Below are positions 23,351 through 35,439 of a stretch of 64,000 nucleotides of DNA, piece by piece. Under the pieces are notes generated by a model that was not told the origin of the DNA, made no database searches, and saw nothing but the letters and a program-made list of their open reading frames with translations. Origin of the DNA: Allium sativum. Taxonomy: Eukaryota; Streptophyta; Magnoliopsida; Asparagales; Amaryllidaceae. The stretch lies in NCBI GenBank assembly GCA_030737875.1, contig CM060909.1:33655159-33719158 (forward strand), written 5' to 3'. The translations under genes and the position numbers were made by a program. Positions within the stretch are counted from its first letter, which is position 1; the number at the start of each line of letters is the position of its first letter.

Positions 23351-23552
23351 ACAACCCTAGACTAAACCCTAATCTATTCATTCAAATTAAGAACATAGCC
23401 GCCATGTTGCTGAGGAACGACTAAGAGTAGCCGTCGACTAGAGAGAGAATTAGAAAGAAAGTTCTAAAGCCTAAAGCAATTCAAGCAACCTAAAGCCAAT
23501 CAATTCAACAAAGGAATCATATCTCTTAATTAGAGAATTCGCCGCAACCATT

Positions 23553-25736
23553 GTAAGTAGAGTATTACTTTGGTATGAATAAACAACTGTATTGATTTGT
23601 ATGCTTGAATTGGGATAATAAAGTAATTCATATTTGTGCAAAATTTTGTTATTCATTATAAAGAACTACATGCGGTAGTTCTATGCAAGTATACGTTTGG
23701 AATATTGCGCAAATTATGTAATCTATGTTGAAGCTACATGTATGTAGTTGATTGAAATTCATGCGAGTTTGGGGCTTTGTTATTATGCCATCATGATGTA
23801 TATTTTTGTGCATAAATCATTTTGCAAGTAATTGAAACAAGTTTGGTTGTTATAGTTCATATGAAACTATGTTGGAATTTTGACACCATAATCCATGTAT
23901 TAAGTCATGCTTTTGCAAACTTATGAATATGGCTAGGCTATGAATGATATTTGGCATAATTGAAATCCATGATTAAGTCTATCTTGTTTACAAGAATTAT
24001 ATGATGACATATGTGAGACATGGCTAGGTTAGACTCAAAAATCCCTTTTTGCAAGTTTAAAGCAAACACCATGATTAGGAATATTTATGCATAAGTATAT
24101 TTATACTATCGTTATGTGATTAGACTTAGACCATAATTAAGTTGATCTATGCTTTTGTGTTAGTAACAAAGTATCCCCTTGGTAAACATGTAGAAACCTT
24201 ATGAACATGACTTGTTTATGTTTAGGCCATGTTTATGCTAGAAGTATTTATGTCATGCTTATGTTTGACATTATGCTATGCTTATGCTAGAAATATTTAT
24301 GCCATGCTTATGTTTGACATTATGCCTAAATAAAAATATAGGTTCATGTGTCAATAATGATATCTTAATTACAAGTTCACATGCTTTGATTCATGTCACC
24401 TATGTTTTATGACCAAAGTATATGTCACTACTATGCAAGTACACCAGTTTCTATTTTGTATTCCCAACGTCATATTGCAAGTTCATACGCTCACCTTCCC
24501 CTTTTTGTGTATGTAATCACGCCATAAGCCTCCCCTTTTCGCATGGCTAAATTGGGTTTTAAAAGGCTAAGCCCAAAATATATAAACGGACGTGTAAAAC
24601 GGGGGAAAATAACGTTGGGTTAGAATTAATTAATGAATGAAAATATAAAATAGAAGGCCCAAATTCAAGTATGGGTTGGGCCCATGATTGGTGTAACCTT
24701 TACACCATTGACTTAATAATGGGCCGCAAATATTTACATATAAGAAATAAAGAAGAATGACAAGATATGTAAATGTAGAACATACGATGTGTTTAACCCG
24801 AGGTTGGATTAAGTTGTGATGTAAACCTGCCCGGAACCGCCCGGCTGTCCAGTAGTCACAACAATACCTATCCAATGTGGGAGGTTAAACATGGAGCCCA
24901 ATAAGGACCCGAGGTTAGACTGAGTTGTGGCGTAAGACTGCCCGGAACCAACAGGCAACAGGCAGCCACAACAATACCTGTCTAATGTGAGAGGTCAGGG
25001 CCTTAATAAGACAATTAAGGCTGAGTCAGGATTGTTAGGATTAAGTGAACTAAAGACTTAATCAAAATGGAACATGCTAAACTAAACGGACTGGTGGGGT
25101 TAGGTTAGGAAACACTTAACCAACTTAGCATGTTGGCTAGAGATAGAAAACCTAGTAACGGGGGACCCTTTTCAGCAGTAACCCTAAAAGGTGTATCAGG
25201 ATACCCTGAAACTAGGCAGGGTGGGGCACGATTACTGGGCTGATTGTAAGAGGTCAAATCGACGGCGGTGGTGTAGCAGTGTAGGTTCTAACGGAGTGCG
25301 GGCGTGCACACACTCCGGTGCAGAAAAATAAGGCACTGGACACCAGTAGCATACCTGTGCACTCTAAGGTTGTGTCGGGTTGCCACTATGGGACTTGATA
25401 CACCCCATGGTGGGACCAGCATAGGTAACTACGACATCGGGGGCCGTAAGACACTTGTAACTATGCGAGTAGGAGCCGATCATCATGAAATGGATCACAT
25501 CACCCTGATTATGGGTGCCAGTTGGAAACTAGTTTATATGGGTTCAGAGATCAACATGGGGTACGATAGTATATTCGACCCTAGACAACTTAACCAAGTT
25601 TATAGTGCATGCCCACTTCTTGTTTATACTTATCATACCCAGTTCTTTATTCATAGACAAAATAGTACTAGACTTACTCAGGCTTTATGTCTGACTCTAC
25701 TTTTCTTTCGTCTTCTTTCTTCCGTTTCCCCCCCAG
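23553..25736 (+). other. Predicted intron inside the autonomous 5' LTR (2184 nt)
   Basis: Donor ATTGTAAGTAGAG at 23553. The acceptor at 25735-25736 ends a T/C-rich run (TTCTTTCGTCTTCTTTCTTCC then C7AG), with CTGAC upstream as a possible branch site. Removal would join a ~180-nt first exon to the gag leader and delete many upstream ATGs, shortening the distance from the TATA box to gag from about 2.9 kb to about 0.75 kb. The array and 59280 elements keep both sites. Confidence 0.55.
24813..24972 (+). repeat. Tandem hairpin modules in the autonomous 5' LTR
   Basis: GTTGTGA (24813-24819) pairs with TCACAAC (24856-24862). GTTGTGGC (24924-24931) pairs with GCCACAAC (24965-24972), with CTGCC and GGCAG pairing inside. 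These are the same modules as at 1377-1536 in the opposite orientation. Confidence 0.75.
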
Positions 25737-25975
25737 GTCCTCAGGGAGGGAACACAGCAGCTTGACCAACCTCAACATCCAGCTTGAAGAAGAGAAATGT
25801 ATTGCTTGGACTTTCCTGTTTTGAACTATTGCTTTGGACAATCCACTATGGGGCTTTTGCAGTTTATCTATGTTTTATTTATGCTTCTTTAAATGATGTA
25901 CTCAAGACAGATTATGAAAGTGTTATGTTATGTTTTTGGAAATGATGTTGTTGTAACACGTATTTGACTTTATGA

Positions 25976-25981
25976 AATAAA
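25976..25981 (+). terminator. Poly(A) signal of the autonomous LTR
   Basis: AATAAA about 135 bp before the LTR end, followed by GTTTGTTGTTCTTCC. The working copy for transcript ends would be the equivalent at 34361-34366 in the 3' LTR. Confidence 0.55.
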
Positions 25982-26118
25982 GTTTGTTGTTCTTCCGCTG
26001 TTTACAAATATGTGTTCTTATATCTGTCTTGTATATCTGTGACTTGTACTTATAAACCTCCACCAAAATTAGGGCATTCCCTTTGAGAGTGACCCTAACG
26101 GAGGTGGGGTGTTTCACT

Positions 26119-26130
26119 TGGTATCAGAGC
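26119..26130 (+). other. Primer binding site of the autonomous element
   Basis: TGGTATCAGAGC two bases after the LTR end. It complements the 3' end of initiator methionine tRNA and is the same as in the array units. Confidence 0.92.
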
Positions 26131-26303
26131 ATAGGTTTACCAGATAAGATAAAAGTTTTGAAAAATCATTTTCAAAAAGGAAATTTAAAGAAGCATTTTT
26201 AAAAGAAAAATATTATTTTATTTTAAAAAGGCAAAGTCCACCCCCCAAAGCCATAGGAACTATCTCTTATCCTTCGTTTTGAATCTATCCTTTTTGTTTC
26301 AGC

Positions 26304-29300
26304 ATGTCCCAAGAACTTAACTTGCCGGAAGGGGTGCCAATACCTGGTTGGTTTAGACGGTTCTTAGAAGCAAGGGCCACTCAGCCAGGTCCTACCATTC
26401 CTCCTCCCCCAGCGGAAGGAAATCATCCAGCTGCAGCAGCACCTTTTCCTCCACCTCCTCCTCGGGGAAACACGTTTGCTAAGATATGTAAAGATTTTAA
26501 AGCTATGGGAGGAAGGTATTTCCATGGAACTGAGTCCTTCGTAGCAGCTAGGAATTGGCTGAAAGAAACGGAGGACCTATTCATCATCTTTGAGGTAGAG
26601 GATAGACAAAAAGTACAACTGGCGGTGTGGCTATTGAAGGGCGAGGCTTCCTACTGGTGGGAAGTCACTAATGCTGAAAGACCAGTGGAGACATGGGAGG
26701 ACTTTAGGGCAAGGTTTGAGACCAAATTTCTCTCATATGCGGAAAGAAGTTTGCAGTTGGAAAAATTCTTATTTCTTAAGAAAGGAGACAAGACTGTCAG
26801 AGAGTATGTGAATCAGTTCGATGAGCTGGCTAGGTTTGGACTTGACCTAGTCAACACCCCGCACAAGAAGGCTCTCCGTTTCGTCAAAGGGTTAAATGAG
26901 CCATTACACAGTTTGGCCATGACCCATATACCCATGGGAGCCACGTATGAAAGATTGGTGCAAATGGCATTGCTGAATGACGAGGATAAGGGCAAGAAGA
27001 AAGAGGGTTTGCAGCCCAAGAAGACAGACTTTAAGAAGGGCGGGAAAGGCAACAAAGAGAAGAGGAAGTGTAATTTCTGTGGCAAAGTGGGGCACTTAGT
27101 AAAGGACTGCCGGAAAAAGAAGGCCAAGGAGAATGGTGGGTGCTTTTCTTGCGGTGAGACAGGCCATAGGGCTAAGGACTGCCCGAAGAAACGAGGACAG
27201 GGGCAGAGGGCTGGATCCAACCCAGGGGCACAGGTTCATGTGCTGGAAGCGCCACCTCTGCAACAGCGAGGTATAAATACTTCTGTAGAAAGTGTAATTT
27301 TTCTTTATGATCACCCCGTTCGCACTTTATTTGATTCCGGTGCATCACACTCCTTTATCTCGTCTGCTTTAGTAGAATCTCTGCACCTAAAAACTAGTAT
27401 GGTAGAGGACCCCTTAATTGTTTCAAACCCAATTGGGGGCCCAGCTCATTTGTCTATGATCTGTTTGGGATTGAAAATTTCCATTCTAAGTGTGGAATTT
27501 CAATGTAGTGCCTTTGTTTTGGGCTTTTCGGGGTATGGTTTGATTTTGGGCATGGATTGGCTATCCAGTAATGGGGCCATCCTTGATTGTGAGAAAAGGG
27601 TTGTTAGGCTCCTAACCCGACTCGGTAATACTTTGGAAATTTCTTGTAATCCCTCGTATGCGGTTATGCTTAGTTATCTTGAATCGCTAGATGCCTCTGT
27701 TGAAAATTTGCAATCAGTTAAAGTGGTCCGGGAATATCCGGATGTCTTCGAAGAGGTGAAGGGCTTGCCTCCGAAGCGGGAAATAGACTTCCGCATATAT
27801 CTTGTAGATAATGCAAAGCCCGTTGCGTTGCCCGTTAGACATATGGCTCCACGAGAAAGGAAAGAGCTCAGTAAACAGATTAAAGAGCTTCTAGAAAAGG
27901 GGTTCATTAGGAGGAGCATTTCAGAATGGGGCGCTCCGGTGGTGTTCGCTACAAAGGCGGATGGTTCACTCCGTCTATGTGTTGACTATAGGGAGCTCAA
28001 CAAGCTAACGAAAAAGAATAGGCACCCTCTCCCTAGAATTGACGATTTGTTTGACCAGCTTGTAGGAGCGTCTGTTTTCTCCCAACTCGATTTAGCAACC
28101 GGTTTTCATCAGCTAAGGGTGGCTGAAGATAGCATCGATAAAACGGCGTTCAGAACCCCAGACGGTTTCTTTGAATGGCTTGTCATGCCTTTCGGCTTGA
28201 CAAATGCACCTGCTTACTTCGTGGACCTAATGAGTAGGGTATTTAGAGATTTCCTCAACAAATTCGTAGTGGTCTTCGTAGATGATATCCTTATCTTCTC
28301 AAAGAGTGAAGAGGAACATGCTCAGCACTTAAGGGCAATCATGGAAACTTTGCGAGTCCATCAACTAAAAGCCAAATTCTCCAAATGCCACTTTTGGAGA
28401 GAAGAGGTGAGGTTCCTTGGGCACATAGTATCCAAACAAGGGTTAGCAGTGGACCCTGCTAAGGTAGTGGCGGTACAGGATTGGAAGACACCAAGGAATG
28501 CAACGGAGGTCCGAAGCTTTCTAGGACTAGCGGGTTTCTATCGAAAGTTCATAAGGGATTTTGCGAAAATCTCAGCTCCGCTCACGAAATTAACTAAGAA
28601 GAATCTAGTATTCAATTGGGATTTGGATTGCGAGTTTGCTTTCCAACGACTAAAAAGGGCTCTTACAACAGCCCCAGTTTTGACGCTGCCAGATGGGAGC
28701 AAGATGTTCACTGTTTATACGGACGCATGTGGGACAGGGCTAGGCGCCGTCTTAATGCAAGAAGGAAGGGTAGTAGCTTATGGCGGGAGGCAGTTGAAGG
28801 TGCACGAAAAGAACTACCCAACCCACGATCTCGAGTTAGCCGCCATCGTCTTTGCACTCAAGTCTTGGCGACACTATCTCCTAGGTGAGAAGTTCGAACT
28901 TTACACTGACCATAAATCGTTGAAATATCTTTTCTCGCAGAAGGATCTTAACTTGAGGCAACAAAGATGGATGGAGTTTCTTGCCTCGTACGATTTCGAA
29001 ATCTCCTATACTCCGGGCAAAGGCAACGTAGTGGCAGACGCGTTGAGCCGAAAGAAATTGACCTTAAGCCCGTTGTTTGTTGAAAGACAAAGCCTAGAGT
29101 TTATAGCCAGCTTCGACTTTAGGCCCTCCTCCGATTTCGTACCAGGCTTGCTAGCATCTCTCGAAGTGCGCCCAACTTTGGTGGATTCGGTAGGGGCAGC
29201 ACAACGCGAAGACCCTCAGCTTGTGGAAATGATTGATAGGCTAATTAGGGGTGAGACTTCAAGTCACCTCAACAGATACTCCATTGACGATAAGGGTGTA

Positions 29301-30650
29301 CTAAGGCGAGACGGAAGACTATGCGTCCCACAGACGAAAGATATAGCAAGGAAGGTTCTCGAGGAAGCGCATCATTCCAAGATGACGATACACCCAGGCG
29401 GAGATAAAATGTACAAAGATATAAAAAGGACTTTCTTTTGGAACGGCATGAAAAAGGACGTGGCAGAGTTCGTTTCTAAGTGTATGGTGTGCCAACAGGT
29501 TAAAGCGGAACAGAAAAAGCCTGGCGGACTACTACATCCTCTAGAGGTCCCACAATGGAAGTGGGATAGTATCTCAATGGACTTCATCGATGGGCTGCCT
29601 AGGTCTAGGAGAGGCAACACTAGCATTTGGGTAATAGTGGATAGGCTTACTAAAAGCGCCCACTTTTTACCTGTCAAAAGTAAAAGAACTGCCTCATCCC
29701 TATCATCACTTTACCTCAAGGAAATCGTTCGACTCCATGGGATACCATCTAGCATTGTTAGTGACCGAGACCCCATCTTCACCAGTGAGTTTTGGCGGAG
29801 TCTGCAAGAAGCAGTAGGAACGCAGTTACGCTTGAGCACAGCCTATCATCCCCAAACCGACGGCCAAACAGAGAGAGTGAATAGAGTTTTGGAAGACCTT
29901 TTAAGACTATGCGTCCTTGACTTCGGAGGGACATGGGAAGACCACCTTCCTTTGGTGGAATTTGCCTACAACAACAGCTATCAAGCAACCATAGGAATGG
30001 CGCCCTTCGAAGCTTTATATGGAAGACCGTGCCGATCGCCCACTTGTTGGTGGGAGTCTACTGATAAGCTCATACTAGGACCAGATATGATCCGAGAGAC
30101 CTCAGAGAAAGTAGACTTAATACGAAGAAGGATGAAGACGGCCCAAGACAGACAAAAGTCCTACGCCGACAAGAGGAGGACCGACATTGAATTCGAGGTT
30201 GGAGATAGAGTTTTTCTCAAGGTATCACCGCTAAGAAACGTTGTTCGTTTTGGAACCACAGGAAAGCTAGCACCAAGGTTCGTAGGGCCATTCCCTATTA
30301 TCGAGAAAATTGGGAAAATGGCCTATAGATTAGAGCTACCCGAGAAGTTGGCTGGAGTCCACAACGTTTTCCACGTTTCACATCTCCGAAAATGTCTGCA
30401 TGAGTCTGCTGAAGTGGTAGAGCCAAATATCCTCGAAGAGGCCGAAGTGGAACGCGAAGCAACCATAAGAAAAGTTCCAACCCGCATCTTAGGAACGGAA
30501 GTGAAGAAGCTACGCAACCGCGAAGTCAAGCTCGTTAAAGTCCAGTGGAGCGACGCCGAGGGAGACGCGACTTGGGAAACTGAAGCTAGAATACGCACTG
30601 TCTACCCTTTTCTGTTCGAGGGTATATCCTTGATCTTTCCTTTTCCTTAA
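26304..30650 (+). CDS. gag-pol: Gag-pol polyprotein of the autonomous gypsy element (1448 aa, intact)
   Basis: One uninterrupted frame with all expected domains. The gag capsid includes the retrotransposon-gag region ([14 protein letters not shown]). Two zinc knuckles start at C256 and C280. The aspartic protease has FDSGASHS with Asp344. Reverse transcriptase has QLDLATGF (Asp596) and FVDDIL (Asp660-Asp661). RNase H has YTDACG (Asp807), Glu844 and YTDHKS (Asp869). Integrase has an HHCC zinc finger (His1023 to Cys1063), a catalytic core Asp1093, Asp1154, Glu1190 with the D-35-E spacing, and a GPY/F-like FVGPFPI near 1326. A chromodomain-like tail runs from about 1394 to 1440. This chromodomain and domain order fit the Tekay/Del chromovirus clade. 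The start is the first Met after the leader, and the array frames share that context. No stop or frameshift is seen, so activity is plausible. Confidence 0.97.
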   Translation: MSQELNLPEGVPIPGWFRRFLEARATQPGPTIPPPPAEGNHPAAAAPFPPPPPRGNTFAKICKDFKAMGGRYFHGTESFVAARNWLKETEDLFIIFEVEDRQKVQLAVWLLKGEASYWWEVTNAERPVETWEDFRARFETKFLSYAERSLQLEKFLFLKKGDKTVREYVNQFDELARFGLDLVNTPHKKALRFVKGLNEPLHSLAMTHIPMGATYERLVQMALLNDEDKGKKKEGLQPKKTDFKKGGKGNKEKRKCNFCGKVGHLVKDCRKKKAKENGGCFSCGETGHRAKDCPKKRGQGQRAGSNPGAQVHVLEAPPLQQRGINTSVESVIFLYDHPVRTLFDSGASHSFISSALVESLHLKTSMVEDPLIVSNPIGGPAHLSMICLGLKISILSVEFQCSAFVLGFSGYGLILGMDWLSSNGAILDCEKRVVRLLTRLGNTLEISCNPSYAVMLSYLESLDASVENLQSVKVVREYPDVFEEVKGLPPKREIDFRIYLVDNAKPVALPVRHMAPRERKELSKQIKELLEKGFIRRSISEWGAPVVFATKADGSLRLCVDYRELNKLTKKNRHPLPRIDDLFDQLVGASVFSQLDLATGFHQLRVAEDSIDKTAFRTPDGFFEWLVMPFGLTNAPAYFVDLMSRVFRDFLNKFVVVFVDDILIFSKSEEEHAQHLRAIMETLRVHQLKAKFSKCHFWREEVRFLGHIVSKQGLAVDPAKVVAVQDWKTPRNATEVRSFLGLAGFYRKFIRDFAKISAPLTKLTKKNLVFNWDLDCEFAFQRLKRALTTAPVLTLPDGSKMFTVYTDACGTGLGAVLMQEGRVVAYGGRQLKVHEKNYPTHDLELAAIVFALKSWRHYLLGEKFELYTDHKSLKYLFSQKDLNLRQQRWMEFLASYDFEISYTPGKGNVVADALSRKKLTLSPLFVERQSLEFIASFDFRPSSDFVPGLLASLEVRPTLVDSVGAAQREDPQLVEMIDRLIRGETSSHLNRYSIDDKGVLRRDGRLCVPQTKDIARKVLEEAHHSKMTIHPGGDKMYKDIKRTFFWNGMKKDVAEFVSKCMVCQQVKAEQKKPGGLLHPLEVPQWKWDSISMDFIDGLPRSRRGNTSIWVIVDRLTKSAHFLPVKSKRTASSLSSLYLKEIVRLHGIPSSIVSDRDPIFTSEFWRSLQEAVGTQLRLSTAYHPQTDGQTERVNRVLEDLLRLCVLDFGGTWEDHLPLVEFAYNNSYQATIGMAPFEALYGRPCRSPTCWWESTDKLILGPDMIRETSEKVDLIRRRMKTAQDRQKSYADKRRTDIEFEVGDRVFLKVSPLRNVVRFGTTGKLAPRFVGPFPIIEKIGKMAYRLELPEKLAGVHNVFHVSHLRKCLHESAEVVEPNILEEAEVEREATIRKVPTRILGTEVKKLRNREVKLVKVQWSDAEGDATWETEARIRTVYPFLFEGISLIFPFP

Positions 30651-31180
30651 GTTGCGCTTTTATCTATCTTTTTAGGTATATTTCCTCGACCGTATCTTTT
30701 AGGTAGAAACTTTTTGGATGGAAACATGTAGTTGAAACATGTTATGGATGATGGTTGCAAGTGGTTGCAAGTGATTTCTAGTGGTTGCTCGTGGTTGCAT
30801 ATACACACACAATCTAGGTTTTAGATCGGCTCAGTCACTTCATATTGCATATGCATATATGTTTGCATTCGTATGTGGTTGAACTTTAATGTGTTGACAT
30901 GTGGATGCTGCATTTGTATTGAATGATTGTGCACTCATGTAGAATCAAGAATAGGAAAATTTGCATACATAATGGATTCATGGCACTTACATAATTCGCA
31001 TTAAGGAGGTCAACTGAATCAGTAGACCGCCTGATTTTGCATTAGATAAGTACATGTACACACACACTTTGCATATGATCATGAAGCATTAGAAGTCTTT
31101 TAAGGACAATGGATGCTCGTGTTTAATGGATGAGTAGATGGATGATTGGATGTTAGGATATACATTCCTCCTAACTTGAA

Positions 31181-31198
31181 GATTTCGGGGACGAAATC
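31181..31198 (+). other. Hairpin upstream of the polypurine tract
   Basis: GATTTCG-GGGA-CGAAATC, a 7-bp perfect stem with a 4-base loop, five bases before the polypurine tract. Counterparts flank every related LTR in the window. Confidence 0.75.
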
Positions 31199-31203
31199 CT
31201 TTT

Positions 31204-31216
31204 AAGTGGGGGAGAA
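31204..31216 (+). other. Polypurine tract of the autonomous element
   Basis: AAGTGGGGGAGAA immediately before the 3' LTR. Confidence 0.88.
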
Positions 31217-34200
31217 TGTAACACCCCGAGAATTCTATAACTGTGAAATTCATGAATTAAAGTATAATCAAATTCAAATCAAAGAACTAAGGGAAACGGG
31301 ATACGCCATTGCGTTCGTCTCGGAAAAATACGCGAAATAGAGTCCGAGTTTTCGAAAAACGGAGTCCGTATGAAGAAGATATGGCCTTCGGAAGTTTTGA
31401 ATTAAATTTAAAATTCAAACAGAATAAAATAATTAAAAATCGGGCCCAGTGGGCCAGGGCGGATAAACACCCGCCTAGGCCACCCAGGTCGACTGGGCTG
31501 TCGACCTGGGCTACCCATGTCGACAGGGCTGTCGACAGCCCTGTCGACAGGGGTGTCGACCTGGTCGAGCCCAGTCAACCTGGCTGGCCAGGTCTGTGTT
31601 TGGTCGAATTTCTGTGGTCTGCTTTGTCATTAGGGCTAGGTGGCGGGTTCTAATTGGTCTCTCTATCTAATGAATGGCTACGATCTAACCTAGCAACATC
31701 AGTGGTCCTAATCAATTCCTAACCTATATATAAACAACCCTAGACTAAACCCTAATCTATTCATTCAAATTAAGAACATAGCCGCCATGTTGCTGAGGAA
31801 CGACTAAGAGTAGCCGTCGACTAGAGAGAGAATTAGAAAGAAAGTTCTAAAGCCTAAAGCAATTCAAGCAACTTAAAGCCAATCAATTCAACAAAGGAAT
31901 CATATCTCTTAATTAGAGAATTCGCCGCAACCATTGTAAGTAGAGTATTACTTTGGTATGAATAAACAACTGTATTGATTTGTATGCTTGAATTGGGATA
32001 ACAAAGTAATTCATATTTGTGCAAAATTTTGTTATTCATTATAAAGAACTACATGCGGTAGTTCTATGCAAGTATACGTTTGGAATATTGCGCAAATTAT
32101 GTAATCTATGTTGAAGCTACATGTATGTAGTTGATTGAAATTCATGCGAGTTTGGGGCTTTGTTATTATGCCATCATGATGTATATTTTTGTGCATAAAT
32201 CATTTTGCAAGTAATTGAAACAAGTTTGGTTGTTATAGTTCATATGAAACTATGTTGGAATTTTGACACCATAATCCATGTATTAAGTAATGCTTTTGCA
32301 AACTTATGAATATGGCTAGGCTATGAATGATATTTGGCATAATTGAAATCCATGATTAAGTCTATCTTGTTTACAAGAATTATATGATGACATATGTGAG
32401 ACATGGCTAGGTTAGACTCAAAAATCCCTTTTTGCAAGTTTAAAGCAAACACCATGATTAGGAATATTTATGCATAAGTATATTTATACTATCGTTATGT
32501 GATTAGACTTAGACCATAATTAAGTTGATCTATGCTTTTGTGTTAGTAACAAAGTATCCCCTTGGTAAACATGTAGAAACCTTATGAACATGACTTGTTT
32601 ATGTTTATGCCATGTTTATGCTAGAAGTATTTATGTCATTCTTATGTTTGACATTATGCTATGCTTATGCTAGAAATATTTATGCCATGCTTATGTTTGA
32701 CATTATGCCTAAATAAAAATATAGGTTCATGTGTCAATAATGATATCTTAATTACAAGTTCACATGCTTTGATTCATGTCACCTATGTTTTATGACCAAA
32801 GTATATGTCACTACTATGCAAGTACACCAGTTTCTATTTTGTATTCCCAACGTCATATTGCAAGTTCATACGCTCACCTTCCCCTTTTTGTGTATGTAAT
32901 CACGCCATAAGCCTCCCCTTTTCGCATGGCTAAATTGGGTTTTAAAAGGCTAAGCCCAAAATATATAAACGGACGTGTAAAACGGGGGAAAATAACGTTG
33001 GGTTAGAATTAATTAATGAATGAAAATATAAAATAGAAAGGCCCAGATTCAAGTATGGGTTGGGCCCATGATTGGTGTAACCTTTACACCATTGACTTAA
33101 TAATGGGCCGCAAATATTTACATATAAGAAATAAAGAAGAATGACAAGATATGTAAATGTAGAACATACGATGTGTTTAACCCGAGGTTGGATTGAGTTG
33201 TGATGTAAACCTGCCCGGAACCGCCCGGCTGTCCAGTAGTCACAACAATACCTATCCAATGTGGGAGGTTAAACATGGAGCCCAATAAGGACCCGAGGTT
33301 AGACTGAGTTGTGGCGTAAGACTGCCCGGAACCAACCGGCAACAGGCAGCCACAACAATACCTGTCTAATGTGAGAGGTCAGGGCCTTAATAAGACAATT
33401 AAGGCTGAGTCAGGATTGTTAGGATTAAGTGAACTAAAGACTTAATCAAAATGGAACATGCTAAACTAAACGGACTGGTGGGGTTAGGTTAGGAAACACT
33501 TAACCAACTTAGCATGTTGGCTAGAGATAGAAAACCTAGTAACGGGGGACCCTTTTCAGCAGTAACCCTAAAAGGTGTATCAGGATACCCTGAAACTAGG
33601 CAGGGTGGGGCACGATTACTGGGCTGATTGTAAGAGGTCAAATCGACGGCGGTGGTGTAGCAGTGTAGGTTCTAACGGAGTACGGGTGTGCACACACTCC
33701 GGTGCAGAAAAATAAGGCACTGGACACCAGTAGCATACCTGTGCACTCTAAGGTTGTGTCGGGTTGCCACTATGGGACTTGATACACCCCATGGTGGGAC
33801 CAGCATAGGTAACTACGACATCGGGGGCCGTAAGACACTTGTAACTATGCGAGTAGGAGCCGATCATCATGAAATGGATCACATCACCCTGATTATGGGT
33901 GCCAGTTGGAAACTAGTTTATATGGGTTCAGAGATCAACATGGGGTACGATAGTATATTCGACCCTAGACAACTTAACCAAGTTTATAGTGCATGCCCAC
34001 TTCTTGTTTATACTTATCATACCCAGTTCTTTATTCATAGACAAAATAGTACTAGACTTACTCAGGCTTTATGTCTGACTCTACTTTTCTTTCGTCTTCT
34101 TTCTTCCGTTTCACCCCCCAGGTCCTCAGGGAGGGAACACAGCAGCTTGACCAACCTCAACATCCAGCTTGAAGAAGAGAAATGTATTGCTTGGACTTTC

Positions 34201-34501
34201 CTGTTTTGAACTATGGCTTTGGACAATCCACTATGGGGCTTTTGCAGTTTATCTATGTTTTATTTATGCTTCTTTAAATTATGTACTCAAGACAGATTAT
34301 GAAAGTGTTATGTTATGTTTTTGGAAAGGATGTTGTTGTAACACGTATTTGACTTTATGAAATAAAGTTTGTTGTTCTTCCGCTGTTTACAAATATGTGT
34401 TCTTATATCTGTCTTGTATATCTGTGACTTGTACTTATAAACCTCCACCAAAATTAGGGCATTCCCTTTGAGAGTGACCCTAACGGAGGTGGGGTGTTTC
34501 A
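31217..34501 (+). repeat. 3' LTR of the autonomous element (3285 bp)
   Basis: Same features as the 5' LTR: palindromes about 31483-31571 with the 32-bp palindrome at 31518-31549, TATA box 31725, donor 31936, acceptor 34120-34121, poly(A) signal 34361. The two-base length difference is explained by two single-base insertions (near 33039 and 34112). Confidence 0.95.
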
Positions 34502-34965
34502 CTACTGGACAGCCGGGCGGTTCCGGGCAGGTTTACATCACAACTCAATCCAACCTAGGGTTAAACACATCGTATTTTTCTACATTTACATATTTTGTCT
34601 CTTTTCTTTTTATATGTAAATATTTGCGGCCCATTATTCAAATTCATCTTTATTGGTTAAATTTCATTTATGCCACTTAATTGCTTTTCAAGATTGTTGG
34701 CATGCGTCGAACATGCCAACACATATATTCTATATTTTAGCCCAAACGTCATTACCCCTGTTTTACACGTTCGCTCCAATGTAAGGTGTGTTGGGTTTAA
34801 TACTTAAACCCAATTAAGCCAAATGAAAAGGGGAGGCTTACAACATGGTGTTTATAAGATATCATGAAAAAGGGGAGTGTGAATGCATGAACTTGTAACG
34901 AACGATTCAATTAACATAAAGTAGGCAAATGTGAACTTGCAATTGTAACATCATATAATCATGGC

Positions 34966-35439
34966 TTAACATGAATCATTTTATCCATATAATCATAGCA
35001 TAAACAATACTTAAACATGAATCATTCTATTCATATAATTATGGTATAGACAATACTTAAACATGAATCGTTCTATTCATATAATCATGGCATAAATAAT
35101 ACTTAAACATGAATCGTTCTATTCATATGATTATGGCATAAACAGTACTTAAACATGAATCATTCTATTCATATAATTATGGTATAGACAATACTAAAAC
35201 ATGAATCATTTATTCATATGATTATGGCATAAACAACACCTAAACATGAATTATTCTATTCATATGAGTATGGCATAAACAATACCTAAGCATGAATTAT
35301 CTTATTCATATGATTATGGCATAAACAATACTTAAACATGAATTATTCTATTCATATGATTACGGCATAAACAATACTTAAACATGAATTATTCTATTCA
35401 TATGATTATGGCATAAACAATACTTAAACATGAATCATA
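34966..35439 (-). repeat. 46-bp minisatellite in array LTR 4
   Basis: About ten copies of the same unit as in LTRs 1-3. Confidence 0.88.

Larger units (their letters stand above)
22834..26116 (+). repeat. 5' LTR of the autonomous element (3283 bp)
   Basis: TGTAACACCCCGAG to GGGGTGTTTCA. In order it holds a conserved U3 block (22924-23000), a GTCGAC-type palindrome cluster (23100-23188), a TATA box (23344), a GTAAGT donor (23553), paired hairpins (24813-24972), the segment starting MHTLRC (25304-25765), a pyrimidine-rich CAG acceptor (25736) and AATAAA (25976). It is related to the array LTRs through most of its length but lacks their 46-bp minisatellite. Confidence 0.95.
22834..34501 (+). 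mobile_element. Autonomous Ty3/gypsy chromovirus (Tekay/Del type), complete, 11,668 bp
   Basis: Complete element: 5' LTR (22834-26116), initiator-Met primer site, leader, one gag-pol frame (26304-30650), 3' untranslated region, hairpin, polypurine tract, 3' LTR (31217-34501). It is flanked by CTACT on both sides (22829-22833, 34502-34506), and the host LTR reads through once one copy is removed. I counted about 14 substitutions and two one-base indels between its LTRs, about 99.5% identity. With an assumed rice-type LTR rate of 1.3e-8 per site per year this is very roughly 0.2 million years. It is the youngest insertion in the window. Confidence 0.96.

Noticed and set aside
26119..26130. tRNA-like sequence at primer sites
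   Set aside because: Only the 12-base complement of the tRNA 3' end is present; there is no tRNA gene.
26813..27220. Several minus-strand frames inside gag-pol
   Set aside because: Shadows of the strong plus-strand coding sequence.
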